Position numbers and translations under genes: made by a program. A stretch of DNA of 64,000 nt from Rhizomys pruinosus. Taxonomy: Eukaryota > Chordata > Mammalia > Rodentia > Spalacidae. Location: NCBI GenBank assembly GCA_009823505.1, contig VZQC01006250.1, positions 2,260,512 through 2,324,511 on the forward strand, given 5' to 3'. The notes under the pieces are model-generated. The model had not been told where the DNA came from, did no database searches, and worked only from the letters and a program-made list of their open reading frames with translations. Positions within the stretch are counted from its first letter, which is position 1. Each line of letters starts with the position of its first letter. Positions 1 through 11,277 of the stretch are shown in pieces.

Positions 1-290
1 ACACTTGCTCTAATACACACTTGCTTAAACCAGTTGGCAGTGAGACTGAAAGCTCCTTGAGGAAAGTTACTGTCCTGCCTAGGAGTTCGGGTCTAAATCT
101 GTCTGTATGAGTCCTTCCTATAGAAACCTGAAACTTGACTCTCCAGACCACAGGCCATATGGTAGATTCTCAGACTGATTAACTTTCAAACAAGTTTTCA
201 TTTTTCTGTTCAGTTATTTTGTCTGTTCACTTCAGGAATGATGAGTTATTTAGAAGTTAGCTCAGTGGTCTTCCTGCTCTAATGATGTAG
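1..290. other. No recognisable feature
   Basis: I see no repeat family, coding signal or RNA gene in this stretch. Confidence 0.5.
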
Positions 291-346
291 TTTATTTTAT
301 TTTATTTTATTTTATTTTATTTTATTTTATTTTATTTTATTTTATT
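291..346. repeat. (TTTTA)n pentanucleotide repeat
   Basis: About eleven near-perfect TTTTA units. No SINE body is attached, so the origin of the tract is unclear. Confidence 0.95.
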
Positions 347-618
347 ATAGGCTCTTTAAAGGAAAGAAGGGTTCATTCTGAGAAAAAAAATAAAATAAAG
401 GAAAGGAGAGCTTTCTAAGAGTAGTGAAGACTAGTATATCTACTATGCTTCAGCCCCCATATCTAAAGAAAGTGACCTTTTGCTTTGTGCAGAAAATACC
501 CCCAAATTACCTTAATCTGAATGGCAACACTGAATCTTAATCATTTGAGGTTATCTTCAACAAGCACATTTTTGTTTATTTTTTTCTGGGGATTGAACAC
601 AGGAACAAATATATTTTT

Positions 619-770
619 AAAATATTTATGTGTATATATTTTCTGCATGTATGTATGTGCACCATGTATGTGTCTGGTATCTGTGAAAGCCGGAAGTTAT
701 TTAATCCCCAGAAAATGGAGTTACAGATGGTTGTAAGTTACCATGTTGTGCTGGGAACCCAAACCAGGTC
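619..770 (-). mobile_element. Old B2/B3-type SINE, truncated
   Basis: The plus strand shows the reversed SINE order: a 'tatgtgtat' tail, then 'atggagttacagatgg', then 'gtgctgggaaccc'. It is strongly diverged and stops before the 5' tRNA-like head. A short antisense B1 piece follows directly. Confidence 0.6.
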
Positions 771-780
771 TTCTATTCTT

Positions 781-842
781 GAGGCCTGGTCTCATTCTTT
801 TTATGTAGCCCAGGCTGGCCTCAAACACTTAAGCTCTCTTGA
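781..842 (-). mobile_element. B1 fragment
   Basis: 'gtagcccaggctggcctcaaac' is the central B1 segment read on the opposite strand. Only about 60 bp survive. Confidence 0.6.
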
Positions 843-849
843 AAGGCCA

Positions 850-1529
850 AGAAAACAAAGAATCTCACTTAGAATATAAGACAGAACAGGAAGCAAGACC
901 CCTTTGTAGAAGCTAGTGGAACCTTCCACAGGGAGAACACTAACTTCTGGTAAATGCACTTTAAGATAGTTACCTGGAGCTCCAAAATATCTAGGGTACA
1001 GGAAAAAGTTATAGAAAACATAATAGTTATCAAACAAAGAGATGGTTTCAAAAATGTCATCCTTTTTAATTTGTGAAATCTGAGGCAAGAAGTAGTATAA
1101 CAAAGTTTGTAAAATAATGACTATGAAGACTGTACACCACTTAATTCAGAGTCTAGATAAAAAACAAACCTGTCCCTTAAGCTTGATTAAGTACTAAATT
1201 AACAAAATAATGTCAATCTTCAGCTAAGCTACACATAAAAAACACTTGACTTCTGACGCATCTGGATGAACTCGGTCTATTTAGAAATCAGATAAGCACA
1301 AAAGAAACCACAGATTTTAGAGGCAAAGTTGCTAACAGAGACTATCTCCAGTGCTGTTCACATTCATGTATCAACCCCAGTGCCTAGAATACAGAGGCAT
1401 TCTGCACTATATCTTGTTAGAGAATAAATAAGAGCAGAATATTTTACTATCTTCAGAAAAAGACACTGATTTTTTAACTTAACTGGATCTGGAATTAACT
1501 AAAATGTTAGAGACGTTACTTTAATTGAT
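850..1529. other. No recognisable feature
   Basis: AT-rich sequence without a repeat I can name. An open frame of about 100 codons lies on the minus strand at 801-1103, but it runs into the neighbouring B1 fragment and resembles no protein I know. Confidence 0.4.
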
Positions 1530-1946
1530 GTGGAAAGACCCACCCTAAACATTGATCTTATACATGAGGGACTTTCTTGATCACATTTTTGAATCAGGGA
1601 GACACATCATAAGTGTGGCAGAAACTTCTGGTGGCAGCCCAGACCAAAAGACATGGGAAAAGGAAGCTTCTGCTTTTTTGCCTGCCTTCTCTCTCACTGG
1701 CAAGTTTATCTACCCTATTGCTGTGGCATTCCTTGGCTAATATTATAACCAACTTCTTCAGGTTTTCAATGTAGACTAAAGACCAGCAGTTTTCCAGGAA
1801 TCTTCCAGGACTTTAGCATCAGATTGGCACTACTGAGATATCCAGCCTCACAGACTGAGCAACTACTGGATTCTTAGTCGCTCTAGTATGAGCTAGCCAT
1901 TGTTGGACTATCTGGAATATATCCTATAAGAAGTCAATCTAATAAG

Positions 1947-1947
<1 letters not shown>
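1530..1947 (+). mobile_element. Old rodent interspersed repeat, class uncertain
   Basis: Landmarks include 'ggaaagacccaccctaaa', 'gactaaagaccagcag', 'gactgagcaactactgg' and 'gccattgttggactatc'. I recognise this order from rodent dispersed repeats but cannot say from memory whether it is an LTR or a DNA transposon. The 3' end runs into a CA microsatellite. Confidence 0.5.

Positions 1948-1994
<47 letters not shown>
1948..1994. repeat. (CA)n microsatellite
   Basis: Uninterrupted CA dinucleotides at the end of the preceding old repeat. Confidence 0.97.
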
Positions 1995-1997
<3 letters not shown>

Positions 1998-2012
1998 ATT
2001 AGTGTTTGTCTG

Positions 2013-2137
2013 TTGTCTTTTTGAGACAGGGTCTCCCTGTAGCCCCAGCTGGCCTGGACCTCACTATGTAGACCAGGCTGGCCTTGAACTCACAGAGATC
2101 TGCCTGCTTCTGCCTCCCTGTACCACCACACCTGACC
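2013..2137 (-). mobile_element. B1 SINE
   Basis: The antisense B1 core 'tttttgagacagggtctccc' is followed by 'gaccaggctggccttgaact' and ends near 'accacacctgacc'. The usual 'gtgctgggattaaagg' segment is deleted, so this is a shortened copy. Confidence 0.9.
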
Positions 2138-2317
2138 AGTTCTGTTCTTTTAGAGAACCCTGAAAATTCTAGAAGTTCTAATGAGGAATTGTTTCCACAA
2201 CAAATATGTAACAAACATGATAGGAGCACACAAGTCAGTCACTGAATATAAGGTGTTAAAAGTATTCTTTTTTTGTTTGTTTTTGCACCAAACACATTCA
2301 GATTTCTTTCTTTTTAT

Positions 2318-2530
2318 TAAATTTATTATTATTATTGTTTTTATGTGTATGAATGTACTGTCTGCATGCAGGTTGGTGCACCCATGTGGTGCAATGCCAC
2401 AGAGGTCAGAAGAGGGCGTCGGATTACCCTAGAACTGGAGTTAAAGACAGTTCTTAGCTGCCATGTGGGTGCTGGGAATCGAACCCGGGTCCTCTGCAAG
2501 AGCAGTAGGCACTCTTAACTGCTGAGCCAT
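2318..2530 (-). mobile_element. B2 SINE, older form
   Basis: The reversed B2 runs from a (TTA)n tail through 'tgaatgtactgtctgcatgc' to 'aactgctgagccat'. The last dozen bases of the 5' head are missing. It has a single 'aactggagtt' unit rather than the duplicated one of younger copies. Confidence 0.93.
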
Positions 2531-2885
2531 TTTTTTAAACAAATGACAAAGACCCAACTTACCAGCTTTTTTAAACCTAAGCTTAACATTACATATTTAA
2601 ACAGTTGTCAGAACTGACAAACTCACCAGTATTCATGCACACCTAGAAAATATCCTTAATTCATACTAAATCAGATATATATTACCATTGATGCAGTAAT
2701 AACTGTCATTACTAAACAGTGAAAGAATTGAAATACTTCTGTAGAAGATTCCACCTGGCAATGTTCACTTTTCAGCAGGCTGACACTAGGACTCACATCA
2801 ACACAACTAAAGCAGATTCCATGCTGGTGTTAAAATAGTCTTCTAGCACTACTCAGAGTCAGAAGCTCATCTTGGATTATATTTA

Positions 2886-2888
<3 letters not shown>
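2531..2888. other. No recognisable feature
   Basis: No repeat family or coding signal recognised. Confidence 0.4.
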
Positions 2889-2917
<29 letters not shown>

Positions 2918-3018
2918 TCCAAAGTGCAGTTCAAGGGCAGCCTGGTCTACGGAGTAAGTTCCAGGCCAGCTGGGGCTATAGGGAGACCCTGTCTCAAAAA
3001 CAAACAAACAAACAAACA
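2889..3018 (+). mobile_element. (AAAAC)n and truncated B1
   Basis: An AAAAC repeat (2889-2916) precedes a 5'-truncated B1. The B1 starts at 'cagttcaagggcagcctggt' and ends in a (CAAA)n tail after 'gggagaccctgtctc'. Confidence 0.85.
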
Positions 3019-3197
3019 GGCATACAGAGATTACAACAATTTTAAAGACAAAGAAAATGTTCCTACCATGTGGTCTCAACAACAAATTCAGAAGTCTATG
3101 ACAAATCCAGGCTCTGATGAGCTGTTTATAAATACTTTACATAAGGTACAGTTATACTGAAAGTTGAGTTCATTTGAAATCTTCAAAAAAATGTTCC

Positions 3198-3264
3198 CAG
3201 GACAGCTGGGGCTACAGGGAGACCCTGTCTCCAAAAGACCAAAAATAAATAAATAAATAAATAA
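3198..3264 (+). mobile_element. B1 3' fragment
   Basis: It contains 'aggacagctggggctacagg', 'gagaccctgtctcc' and an (AAAT)n tail. The flanks share 'aatgttcc', a plausible TSD. The insertion probably lies in the 3' UTR part of the neighbouring Dnajb6 retrocopy. Confidence 0.8.
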
Positions 3265-3330
3265 AATAATGTTCCTGTTAATGCTCACATGGTGCTTGTT
3301 ATTAACATTCTGTTAAATCTGGACCCTGAA

Positions 3331-4176
3331 TTACTTGTTATCCAAGCAAAGCTCCTTACCATTTATCATTAAGGGCTTTAACTGGCCGTCCTCTTCAACT
3401 TCTACTCTCTCTTGACCATTCTCCACACTTCTCTTTGTAGTGATTTTTCTGACATTAACTACTTTAGTAGAAGTTTATATTGATTTGAAGTTACCCATCT
3501 TACTGCCACCAAATGACGTCGAGGAGAATGAAGTAAGGCCCCCATGACCCAATGACCCGAACAAAGTGAATCCTGTATCAAATGACGAAAAGCCACCTCC
3601 AAATGTCGGAATTCACTGAAGGTAGAGAAAATATCTCTACACCTTGGTTTCTGCTTCCTCAGGGACCCCTCCACTTCCCCAATAAGTCATCAAATGGGTG
3701 AAAGAGTAGAATGAAAATGGGTCCCTTCCACCAAAAAATTCCCTGAAAACATCATCTGGATTATGGAATTTGAACTCAAACTCAGACTGTCAAAATGACC
3801 CTCCTCTTCCTCCTCCTCCTCCTCCTCCTCCTCCTCCTCCTCCATGCCTCCTCCTCCCTCCTCCTCCTCTTCTTCTCCCTCTTCCTCCTCCTCCTCCTCC
3901 CTTCTTCCTCCTCCTCCTCTTCCTCTTCTTCCTCCTCCTCCTCTTCCTCTTCCTCCTCCTCCTTCTCCTCTATCTACCCCTTCTTTGCCATTATTTGTCT
4001 TAGATGTCCAGCTTTTTATCATGTGCCTCAGCTACTTGCTTGAATTTTCACTCTGCTTCTTTGTTCTCAGGATTTTTATCAGGGTGCCACTTAAATGCCT
4101 ATTTCCAATATGCCTTTTTCATATCCTTGGGTGAAGTATGTCTCTGCACACCTAGAACTTCATAGTAATCCACCAT
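3331..4176 (-). pseudogene. Dnajb6: Processed pseudogene of Dnajb6 (short isoform)
   Basis: The parent is an Hsp40/J-domain co-chaperone that recruits Hsp70 through its HPD motif and suppresses protein aggregation. On the minus strand a start codon at 4174-4176 opens MVDYYEVLGVQ, matching the DNAJB6 amino terminus. The HPD triad (4078-4086) and the following KNPENK survive. Downstream, the Gly/Phe-rich segment (HFD, then [12 protein letters not shown] codons at about 3720-3800), the Ser-rich part and the carboxyl end (LDNK then stop, 3331-3333) can be followed without introns. The frame is broken by several stops, for example in the J domain just before HPD, and by frameshifts, so it is dead. 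The Gly-rich codons are replaced by about 170 bp of GGA/GAA repeat. The 3' UTR may continue to about 3020. No poly-A tail is visible. The identification rests on recalled parent sequence. Confidence 0.88.
3799..3970. repeat. (CCT/CTT)n imperfect trinucleotide tract
   Basis: A polypyrimidine tract on the plus strand, polypurine GGA/GAA on the minus strand. It sits exactly where functional Dnajb6 encodes a run of glycines, so it probably grew from those codons. Long 'open frames' of Ser, Pro, Leu or Glu here are artefacts of the repeat. Confidence 0.95.
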
Positions 4177-4560
4177 GTTTTAACAGATTATTGGAACAAA
4201 TCCTAGGACATAGCAGCAGGGTAAAGTGGGGTGGGGCAGGGCTCCTGCTGGATGTGAACTTGTAATTCAATTTTTTTCACCTTCGTGATGAAGATCCAAC
4301 CAGGGCCTTGCTCTGGCTAATCAAGTGCTTTCCCACAGAGTGACATTCCCAATATAAAAATCAATGCTTAAAAAATGAGCATCAATGTTAAGAAGAAGAA
4401 TGAGTAAGGTCTATAATTAAGGAAGAGTTTATCGAGAAGAAATGAAAATAAGACACCATTCTGAAAATGATTTTAAAGTGTATCGTCTTAACACTGACTA
4501 AATTGTATCTCAAAGTATCAAGTTAAAAAAGAGAACAAAGGCTATAAAAAGAAACCAAAG
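4177..4560. other. Pseudogene 5' flank, no further feature
   Basis: The first few tens of bases may be 5' UTR of the Dnajb6 retrocopy. The rest is unrecognised. Confidence 0.4.
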
Positions 4561-4717
4561 GGTTTTGTTTGTTTTTGTTTGCTTGAGACAGGATCTCACT
4601 ATGTAGTCCCGACAATCCTAGAACTCTGTAGACCGGGCTGAACTCAAACTCACAGAGCTCTGCCTATCTCTGCCTCTGGAGTACTGAGATTAAAGGTGTA
4701 TAACGCCATATCTGGCT
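4561..4717 (-). mobile_element. B1 SINE, diverged
   Basis: The antisense order is complete: T-rich tail, 'gagacaggatctcactatgt', 'ctcacagagctctgcc', 'gagattaaaggtgta'. Many substitutions suggest an older copy. Confidence 0.88.
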
Positions 4718-5377
4718 AGAAATCATGTTTTTAAAAAAAGGCAAAAGGAAATAAGAATAAATTTCTAAACAAATCTAAAAATAGTTCTATAAAAAGAACA
4801 TATAACCATCAAGTCTCAAGTTATAAGGCTTGAAGAAAGGTACAAGACTCTACACAACACACCTACTCACCTCCCAGCAAGAAAAGATGCCTGTGATGCC
4901 TATTCTGCTTGGACTCTCAACATCTAGCATAGCATCAAGAATGCAACCCAAGACTTAAAAGTCTGGTAGAGAAGGAACAAGAAAAGGAAAAGTGACTGGT
5001 CCTCAGACATAAAGAGGTCGGCTGCCCTAACTCGGGTCTCTGAGAACTGAAAAGTGGCAAAGTTTACCAAGTCTTGAAACCTGCCATGAGCAAGATGGGC
5101 AAGTTAGAATTTGTACCTAGGCTTCAAGTGTTCTTTTGGCATTTGAGAAATGGCACACTTCCATGTGCTAAGTGGAATTACTTTATTCTTCCAGGATTTC
5201 ATGGTGCACAAAGCCCTGCCTGGTACAGTGGCATATTTATGAAAGCATGAAAAATGGTCCAAGACAACTAGCAAGTACCTAGAACTATAAGTTCCAACAT
5301 TTCTTTTATTTAAAAGAAACATGTTTTCTTTCAAGATTTATTATAGTAAGTAGAGGTATTAAAGCAAGGGTAATCTC
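4718..5377. other. No recognisable feature
   Basis: No repeat or coding signal I can support. A 76-codon open frame on the minus strand (5104-5334) has no recognised similarity. Confidence 0.4.
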
Positions 5378-5389
5378 TGAATGATGTTC

Positions 5390-5391
<2 letters not shown>

Positions 5392-5432
<41 letters not shown>

Positions 5433-5633
5433 CTATTTTATGTGTATGAGTGTCTGCATGTAGGTTTGTGCACCCATGTCGCACAATGCTGCAAAGGTCA
5501 GAAGACGGTGTTGGATTCCCCAGGAACTGGAGTTAAAAATGGTTTTTAGCTGCCATGTGGGTGCTGGGAATTGAACCCGGGTCCTCTGCAAGAGCAGTCA
5601 GCGCTCTTAACCGCTGAGCCTTCTCTCCAGCCC
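5392..5633 (-). mobile_element. B2 SINE with TSD
   Basis: A (TTTA)n tail (5391-5433) leads into a full reversed B2 ending 'ctctccagcccc'. The TSD 'tgaatgatgttctt' is at 5378-5391 and again directly after the head (5635-5648). It has a single 'aactggagtt' unit, as in the older subfamily. Confidence 0.96.
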
Positions 5634-5648
5634 CTGAATGATGTTCTT

Positions 5649-6721
5649 GACAACTGAGAAAATGACCTTCCCTGGGAGTTTGCTAAAGTCAAATGAGAGC
5701 TTACAACCCACTTTCTCTTCTAGAGGTAGAGAATGTTCTTGGTGTTTTCTAGATTAACTACCGAGAACAGTGCCACTGAAGTCTGATGGTTATATATCAT
5801 GCACATAGCACACATATAACATGACTGGACATTTGGAGAAACAAAATGATGATCAACTACGTCACAATAACAAAGGCAAGAAAATGTGTTGTGCTTTTCC
5901 TATGAAATCTAGACTTTCAATTCCTTGATGAGAGCACAAAATATATAAGAATTATATAGCTAAGAAAGTTGCCTTAATCTGCTAAGAATGTATATGAAAG
6001 CTGCTGAGAATGTATGTGATGCTACCTAACCACAAGGTGCTACTAACAGCTTATCACCAGCTTCTCCATAGACAGTAGAGGTTACTAGACCTTAGGTAAA
6101 TGAAACTGCAACATTAAAGTAAAACATGGGGTAAAAGAGTAACTGACCCCACCAGACTCACAAAGATGTTAAATTTCTGTCCCCAAACTTGAATCTTGCT
6201 TCTAGTTCTGCTTATTTTCCCATTCACTGTTATTAATTCAATGGTCTTGGGAACTGCAAAGATACTTGGTTAAAGCCACGTCTCTTAAAGAATATTGTCC
6301 AAATAGTTTTAGCTTTAAGAGTAGGGAATGGGTGAAGGAGGTAGTAATTATGTGAATACACAAGACAGAATGACTTCAAATGAGTTATCGGGACACAATT
6401 CTCTTTATTTTACTATACAAAAATGTAACAAGGCAGCAGTTAGTATAGAGAAAGTTTTGCTGTTTGGAGCCACACATCCTCCATGGTTACATGTCTTGCT
6501 GTGTGCACTGCTCTCACAAACTAGGTTCAGAAGTGCTAGAAGCTCCATTGCTGCTCAGCAGTTGATGGGCACTGAAGAGACTTTAGAAATCACCATAGAA
6601 TGTTAATATGAAAATATAAAAGAGCCCATTGTGCTTTCCTTGAATGCCAAACAAACTAGAAGACTAAGACTGAGAAGAATTTTTTTAATGTTTCTCTTTT
6701 TTTTTCTACTTGCAAACTATT
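5649..6721. other. No recognisable feature
   Basis: About 1 kb without identifiable repeats. A 92-codon plus-strand frame (6328-6606) shows no domain or motif I recognise and is not supported as a gene. Confidence 0.4.
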
Positions 6722-7100
6722 ATAGTTACCTTTAGCTGTCAACATGGTACAAACCTAGAGTCACCTGGGAAGAAGGAACCTCAATTGAAGAACTTCCCAG
6801 GTCAGATTTTCCTGTGACCATGTCTATGGACATTTTCTTGATTGCTAATTGATGTAGGAGGACCCAGCCTACTGTGGGAAGTACCATACCTTAGCAGGTG
6901 GGCCTGGGCTCTATAAGAAAACCAGTTCAGCCAGCCAGAGGGAGCAAGCTGATAAGTATTCCTTCATGGTATCTGCTTCAGCTCTTGTCTAAGCTCCTGC
7001 CCTGGTTTCCCTTGATGATAGACTATAACTTGAAAGATGAAATATACCCTTTTCTCTCCAAGTTGTTTTAGTCAGAGCTTTATCATATAACAGAAAGAAA
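6722..7100 (+). mobile_element. LTR-like rodent repeat
   Basis: It shares an ordered set of landmarks with the element at 39749-40154: 'gtcaac' near the start, 'cctcaattgaagaa', 'gcccagcctactgtggg'-like sequence, a CTATAAGAAA TATA-like box, 'cttcagctc' and an A-rich end. The family name is uncertain. Confidence 0.6.
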
Positions 7101-7268
7101 CATATAAAATATACAAACAAAATACATTCAAGATTTAAAATCCATTGCAAATTGCAGTAGCTCTGACTGGTATGGAATTTTCTTTCATTTTTACTTTACT
7201 TTTACTAATTGCTATACTGAGTATAGACATTTGTAAAACTATCACCTGACAGTCTTTAATATAATTCT

Positions 7269-7435
7269 GTTTTGTTCTTGTTTTTTGTTTTTTGTTTTGT
7301 TTTTTGTTTTGAGACATGATCTATGCCACTATTCCTGACTGACCTCAAATTTACTGTTTACCAAACTAGTCTTAAACTTATAGTGATCTACCTCCTGAGT
7401 GCTGGGTTCACAGGTCTGGGCCACCACATCCAGCC
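7269..7435 (-). mobile_element. Old B1-related SINE
   Basis: A T-rich (TTTTTTG)n tail is followed by 'gagacatgatctatgcc', 'cctcctgagtgctggg' and 'ccaccacatccagcc'. This is the B1 order, heavily diverged. Confidence 0.7.
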
Positions 7436-7583
7436 AAGAATTATTTTTGCTCAGTCAATATGCATGTATAGCAGAAGCACCCAAGACTGCAATGCTATCC
7501 TAGAGATGAAGATACTTTAAAAAAGAAGGCCAAAAACAGAAGTGCTGGTCCTACAGAGATTATGTGGTAATTTGAAAAGACAT

Positions 7584-7650
7584 GAAACAAAATAAAGATA
7601 AGAATTCATAGTAAGAATAACACAAGAAACAAAATAAAGGTAAGAATTCA
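7584..7650. repeat. 42-bp-period tandem duplication
   Basis: A 25-nt block around 'gaaacaaaataaag' and 'taagaattca' occurs at 7584-7608 and again at 7626-7650 with one substitution. Confidence 0.85.
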
Positions 7651-7814
7651 TTGATGGTGATATGCAGTATCAAAGAAAATAAATCATGGGTTATAATTTG
7701 AATTTAGGTGAGATTTCGCTATTCAAAATAATTAAATACAATCACAGAAATGTGGAAAGCACAGACATAGTAGTTATAGAAGCCATGGTCACTGTTCTCA
7801 CTAGTAATTACAGC

Positions 7815-7990
7815 TGGGCACTGGGCCAAGTGCTTTATAAGCACTCTACCACTTCAGCACCATGACAAGTCTGTGAGTCAGGGCTACTATTATATCTCTT
7901 TTACATCTGGAAAAACGAAAGCTTAAAACAATTAAGAAGCTTGCCTATGGTCACAGTTAATAAGTAGAAGGGCTGGAATTAATACTAGGG
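7815..7990 (-). mobile_element. MIR element, ancient
   Basis: Antisense MIR landmarks appear in order: 'aagtgctttataagcac', 'actattatatctcttttaca', 'aagcttgcctatggtcaca' and 'aagggctggaatt'. These match the mammal-wide MIR core (gapped and diverged), so this is an old relic. Confidence 0.75.
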
Positions 7991-8206
7991 AGGAAAACAA
8001 TAAAAAGGAAACAACAAAACCACTGCCAACCAACTTCTGTAGGCATCCTTTCTATTAACATTTTCTGTAACATACAATATTTCCTATAACAATAAGCTAG
8101 ATAACATAGAATTGGCCTTTCTGTTAGACTGGATATAAACAGTATAGAAAATTTAAAAAATAGTACAGATGCAGAACACATACACACATATGCAGGCGGA
8201 CAGACA

Positions 8207-8215
8207 GACACACAC

Positions 8216-8269
<54 letters not shown>

Positions 8270-8276
8270 ACACACA
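8207..8276. repeat. (CA)n with CATA interruptions
   Basis: An imperfect CA array with CATACATA blocks. The flanks do not show a clear SINE body. Confidence 0.95.
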
Positions 8277-8280
8277 AGTT

Positions 8281-9957
8281 AAGAAATGCTCTCAAGCAGA
8301 GCCTGGCAATCAATACTTCTACCAGTTATAATCTAGTGGCTATGATAGGATTTTTGTTTTGTATTATTTTGTTTTATAGAAGACAGTATAACTGAAAAGG
8401 AAAAGAAGTGGATGGAGCTGAATAACTATAACACAGAGCTAAGGAACTGGCAACATGTTGGTGTGAGGCAGGGCAAAGGAGACTAGATAAAGAAGCTCCT
8501 GCACTTCAGCCAGGCTGGAGAGTGGTCAGAGCTAGAGAAAAAAAGAGAGACCTAGGGATTGCTCTGGGGTGAGGAAGGATCTTCAAGATCCCAAAAGATG
8601 AAAAGCTTACTCTCATTCATTAGTGCTTTTACTCCAGTGATGTTCTGCGTTTAAAATAGAAAAGAAATTCACTGCATGCATGCAAGAATCCAGGACACTT
8701 TGTTTAGTCTTAAAACAACAACAATAACAAAAATGCTTAGTGCCCATCACATTGTAGATATTTGATGGTAACTCACTTGTCACAACAACCTGGAAAGGGA
8801 GAACTGAAGACAAGGAGCAAGAATGCTAGCTTTGATCAATAAAATGGTGACCCCCAGGTACAGTGGGTAGTAGTCACTTACCAAGCTCAACTGTTCCTTC
8901 TTATCCCCCTGAGTCCAAGCAGAAGGCCCTGCATAATACAGTTAGCTACTTTAGCAATTCTGTAGCTAGAAACATCGATTTCATCAAGAAGGTCCTCAGT
9001 GAGTAAGGTGATTTTCCAGATATTTGAATATCATAAGCACCTTTTAATTTTTTACATTTCCTCACCATCTAAAACAGCTGAAATAATACAACATGACTCT
9101 TATTATGACAAAGCTATAACTATAAACATTAATAAATAATTCTTGAGACTACAGAAGAATTTATGAGTTTTCTTCCATATCAAGTATATTCCAAGTGCTG
9201 AACCTTGACACAGCACATATAGATCTACTCATTCCCTGTATACTCCTGCCTGGTGAGGGTAAGTGTGCTCTGCAGCTGAGACCTGTCTTCACAGCTACAA
9301 CAGGCTGGGCTCAGGCCCCAGTGCATCCCAACAGCCTCCTCAAGCAGGGCAAGAGTTAAATGCACAGAAAACAGTTAGTGAACAAGGAGAAGGAAAAGAA
9401 GACTGTTTGTGATAAACAGAACACCACAAAAGAAACACAAAGAAGAAAAAAATTAAGTTTAAGAGACAAAAGGAATCCAAGGGAAGAAAATCAGTGGAAG
9501 GTCAGAGGCTTGCTGTGACCGAACTATATCCACAGACATCCAAAATCCAGAGCTTCTGGATATTCATCAAGCATAAATGGAGCTGCTTAAGACTACTCAG
9601 GCAGACCAAAGAAGGAAGCAAGATATGGAAGCCCAATCCCAACATGTCAGTGTACTTGCAAATTTATGCAATATGGATCAGCAAAATCAGAAAATTTGAC
9701 AACCTAATGTGTAGAGTTAAAATTCTTTCCTTCCTGGTTTTAAGATAAAAACAAGTAGATAGGAGTTGAAATGTCATACACAAGGCACATGGTTTCATAT
9801 TCTCTCGGTTCAGTCTTAAGTTAAAGTAGAAAATATCCAAGAAAAGCCGATCAATACCTTATAAAAATAGCTTTCTTCAGATTTTCCTGTTTACAAATTC
9901 TCCTTTAAGTTTATTCTAAAATTTTAAAGAACATTTTAACCTGTAGAAAGATTCCAT
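8281..9957. other. No recognisable feature
   Basis: About 1.7 kb without a repeat or coding signal I can name. Confidence 0.4.
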
Positions 9958-9959
9958 AA

Positions 9960-10102
9960 GGGTCAGTGAGACGGCTCAGCACTTGTTGCCAAACCTGAGG
10001 ACTTTGAATTCAATCTCTGGAACCCACACAGTAGAAGAAAAGAACCGCAAGTTGCCCCCTGACCTCCAACTGCAGGCAGGGGCAGGTGAGCATGTGCAGG
10101 TA

Positions 10103-10173
<71 letters not shown>

Positions 10174-10345
10174 ATTCTCTCTCGCATGTGTATGTATGTT
10201 CTCTCTCTCACATGTATCTGTATGCCCTCTCACAGTCTCTCTCTCGTGTGTATGTACATTCTATCTCTCACACACAAACACACACACACAAATATACACA
10301 AACACACACCACAAATGGAATTAACATAAAAAATAAAGTTTGCCT
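9960..10345 (+). mobile_element. B3 SINE with expanded CT tract
   Basis: The tRNA-like head 'agggtcagtgagacggctca' is followed by 'aattcaatctctggaaccca' and the B3 marker 'aagttgccccctgacctcc'. The 3' part is expanded into microsatellites, mainly (CT)n at 10109-10171 and then CA-rich sequence. Confidence 0.85.
10109..10171. repeat. (CT)n microsatellite
   Basis: Thirty-one uninterrupted CT units inside the B3 element. Ser/Leu-rich or Arg/Glu-rich frames here are repeat artefacts. Confidence 0.98.
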
Positions 10346-10708
10346 GAGTTCTGAAAGTAAAGAAAAGTTTAAAGGAAGCAGAGCTAGGCAAGGTATGTGG
10401 TTCTAAGTGAAAATGACAGTAGAATCACAGTGGAGAACAGATTCCAAGCATTTTGTTTCAGACATATAAAACTAATGATTAAGAGTAGAGATGCAAGCCT
10501 TGAAATCAGTACACATGTGAGTAAGAAAAGGAGGCCCTAGCAACACATCAGCATTGCAGAGTGATTGCTCCAGAAGGCAAGGGAAAAGGGCCTATGAGGT
10601 CACAAGCCTACTGCTCTCCTGCTGTCTACAAAAATCCCTGGGTACCATCCTCATTCTTTTATGAGTTCTATGACTTTATTTTGGCCAAACTCTTCCATGA
10701 TCTCTCAT
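10346..10708. other. No recognisable feature
   Basis: No repeat or coding signal recognised. Confidence 0.4.
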
Positions 10709-10724
10709 TGTTTTCACAATTCTT

Positions 10725-11002
10725 TTTTTTTTAATTTTTTATTTATTTCTTTTTTTTTTTTAATTTTTTTTTTATTTATTTCTGTATGTGTATGAATGTA
10801 CTGTCTGCATGCAGGTCTGTGCACCCGTGTCGTGCAATGCCGCGGAGGTCAGAAGAGGGTCTCGGATTCCCCTGGAGCTGGAGTTCTCCTGGAATTGGAG
10901 TTTCAGACGGTTCTCGGCCGCCATGTGGGTGCTGGGGATCGAACCTGGGTCCTCTGTATGAGAGGTCGGCGCTCTTAACTGCTAGGCCATCTCTCCAGCC
11001 CA
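10725..11002 (-). mobile_element. Young B2 SINE with 16-bp TSD
   Basis: A full reversed B2 with a long T-rich tail. A perfect TSD 'tgttttcacaattctt' sits at 10709-10724 and 11003-11018. It carries the duplicated 17-nt module (two 'ctggagtt'-type units) of the young subfamily. The pol III A and B boxes are well preserved. Confidence 0.97.
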
Positions 11003-11022
11003 TGTTTTCACAATTCTTAACT

Positions 11023-11155
11023 GTCGGCATAGTTACCTGTAGTCCAGCTACATGGAAAGCTAAGATGGAATGATAGTTTGAGCCCAGAAATGTAAGAATA
11101 GTCTGGGCAACACAGTGAGCTCTCAACTCAGAAAACAAACAAATAAATAAAAACC
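11023..11155 (+). mobile_element. Old B1-like SINE
   Basis: Weak B1 order: 'tacctgtagtccagctaca', 'tttgagcccagaaatg', 'tctgggcaacacagtgag' and an A-rich tail. It is heavily diverged. Confidence 0.55.
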
Positions 11156-11277
11156 AAGTAATACACCAAAGAAAATCCATTTCCTCCACTGGTTCCTCAT
11201 GTGAGATCTTCTAACTACTGTTTTATGCTGCCTAGAGAAAAGGAGTGAAAAGGAGTTCCTTAAAAAGATATGTTGAG

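Noticed and set aside
801..1103. 100-codon minus-strand frame with splice-like 'ccctag' and 'gtaact' around a 17-nt segment (possible micro-exon)
   Set aside because: No similarity, runs into a B1 fragment, and such short splice-like patterns are common by chance.
3690..4043. Long frames rich in Ser, Pro/Leu or Glu/Gly
   Set aside because: They read the CCT/CTT microsatellite inside the Dnajb6 pseudogene in different frames.
9963..10406. Ser/Leu-rich and Arg/Glu-rich frames
   Set aside because: These are products of the (CT)n tract in a B3 SINE. The same applies to 51939-52355 with (GA)n.
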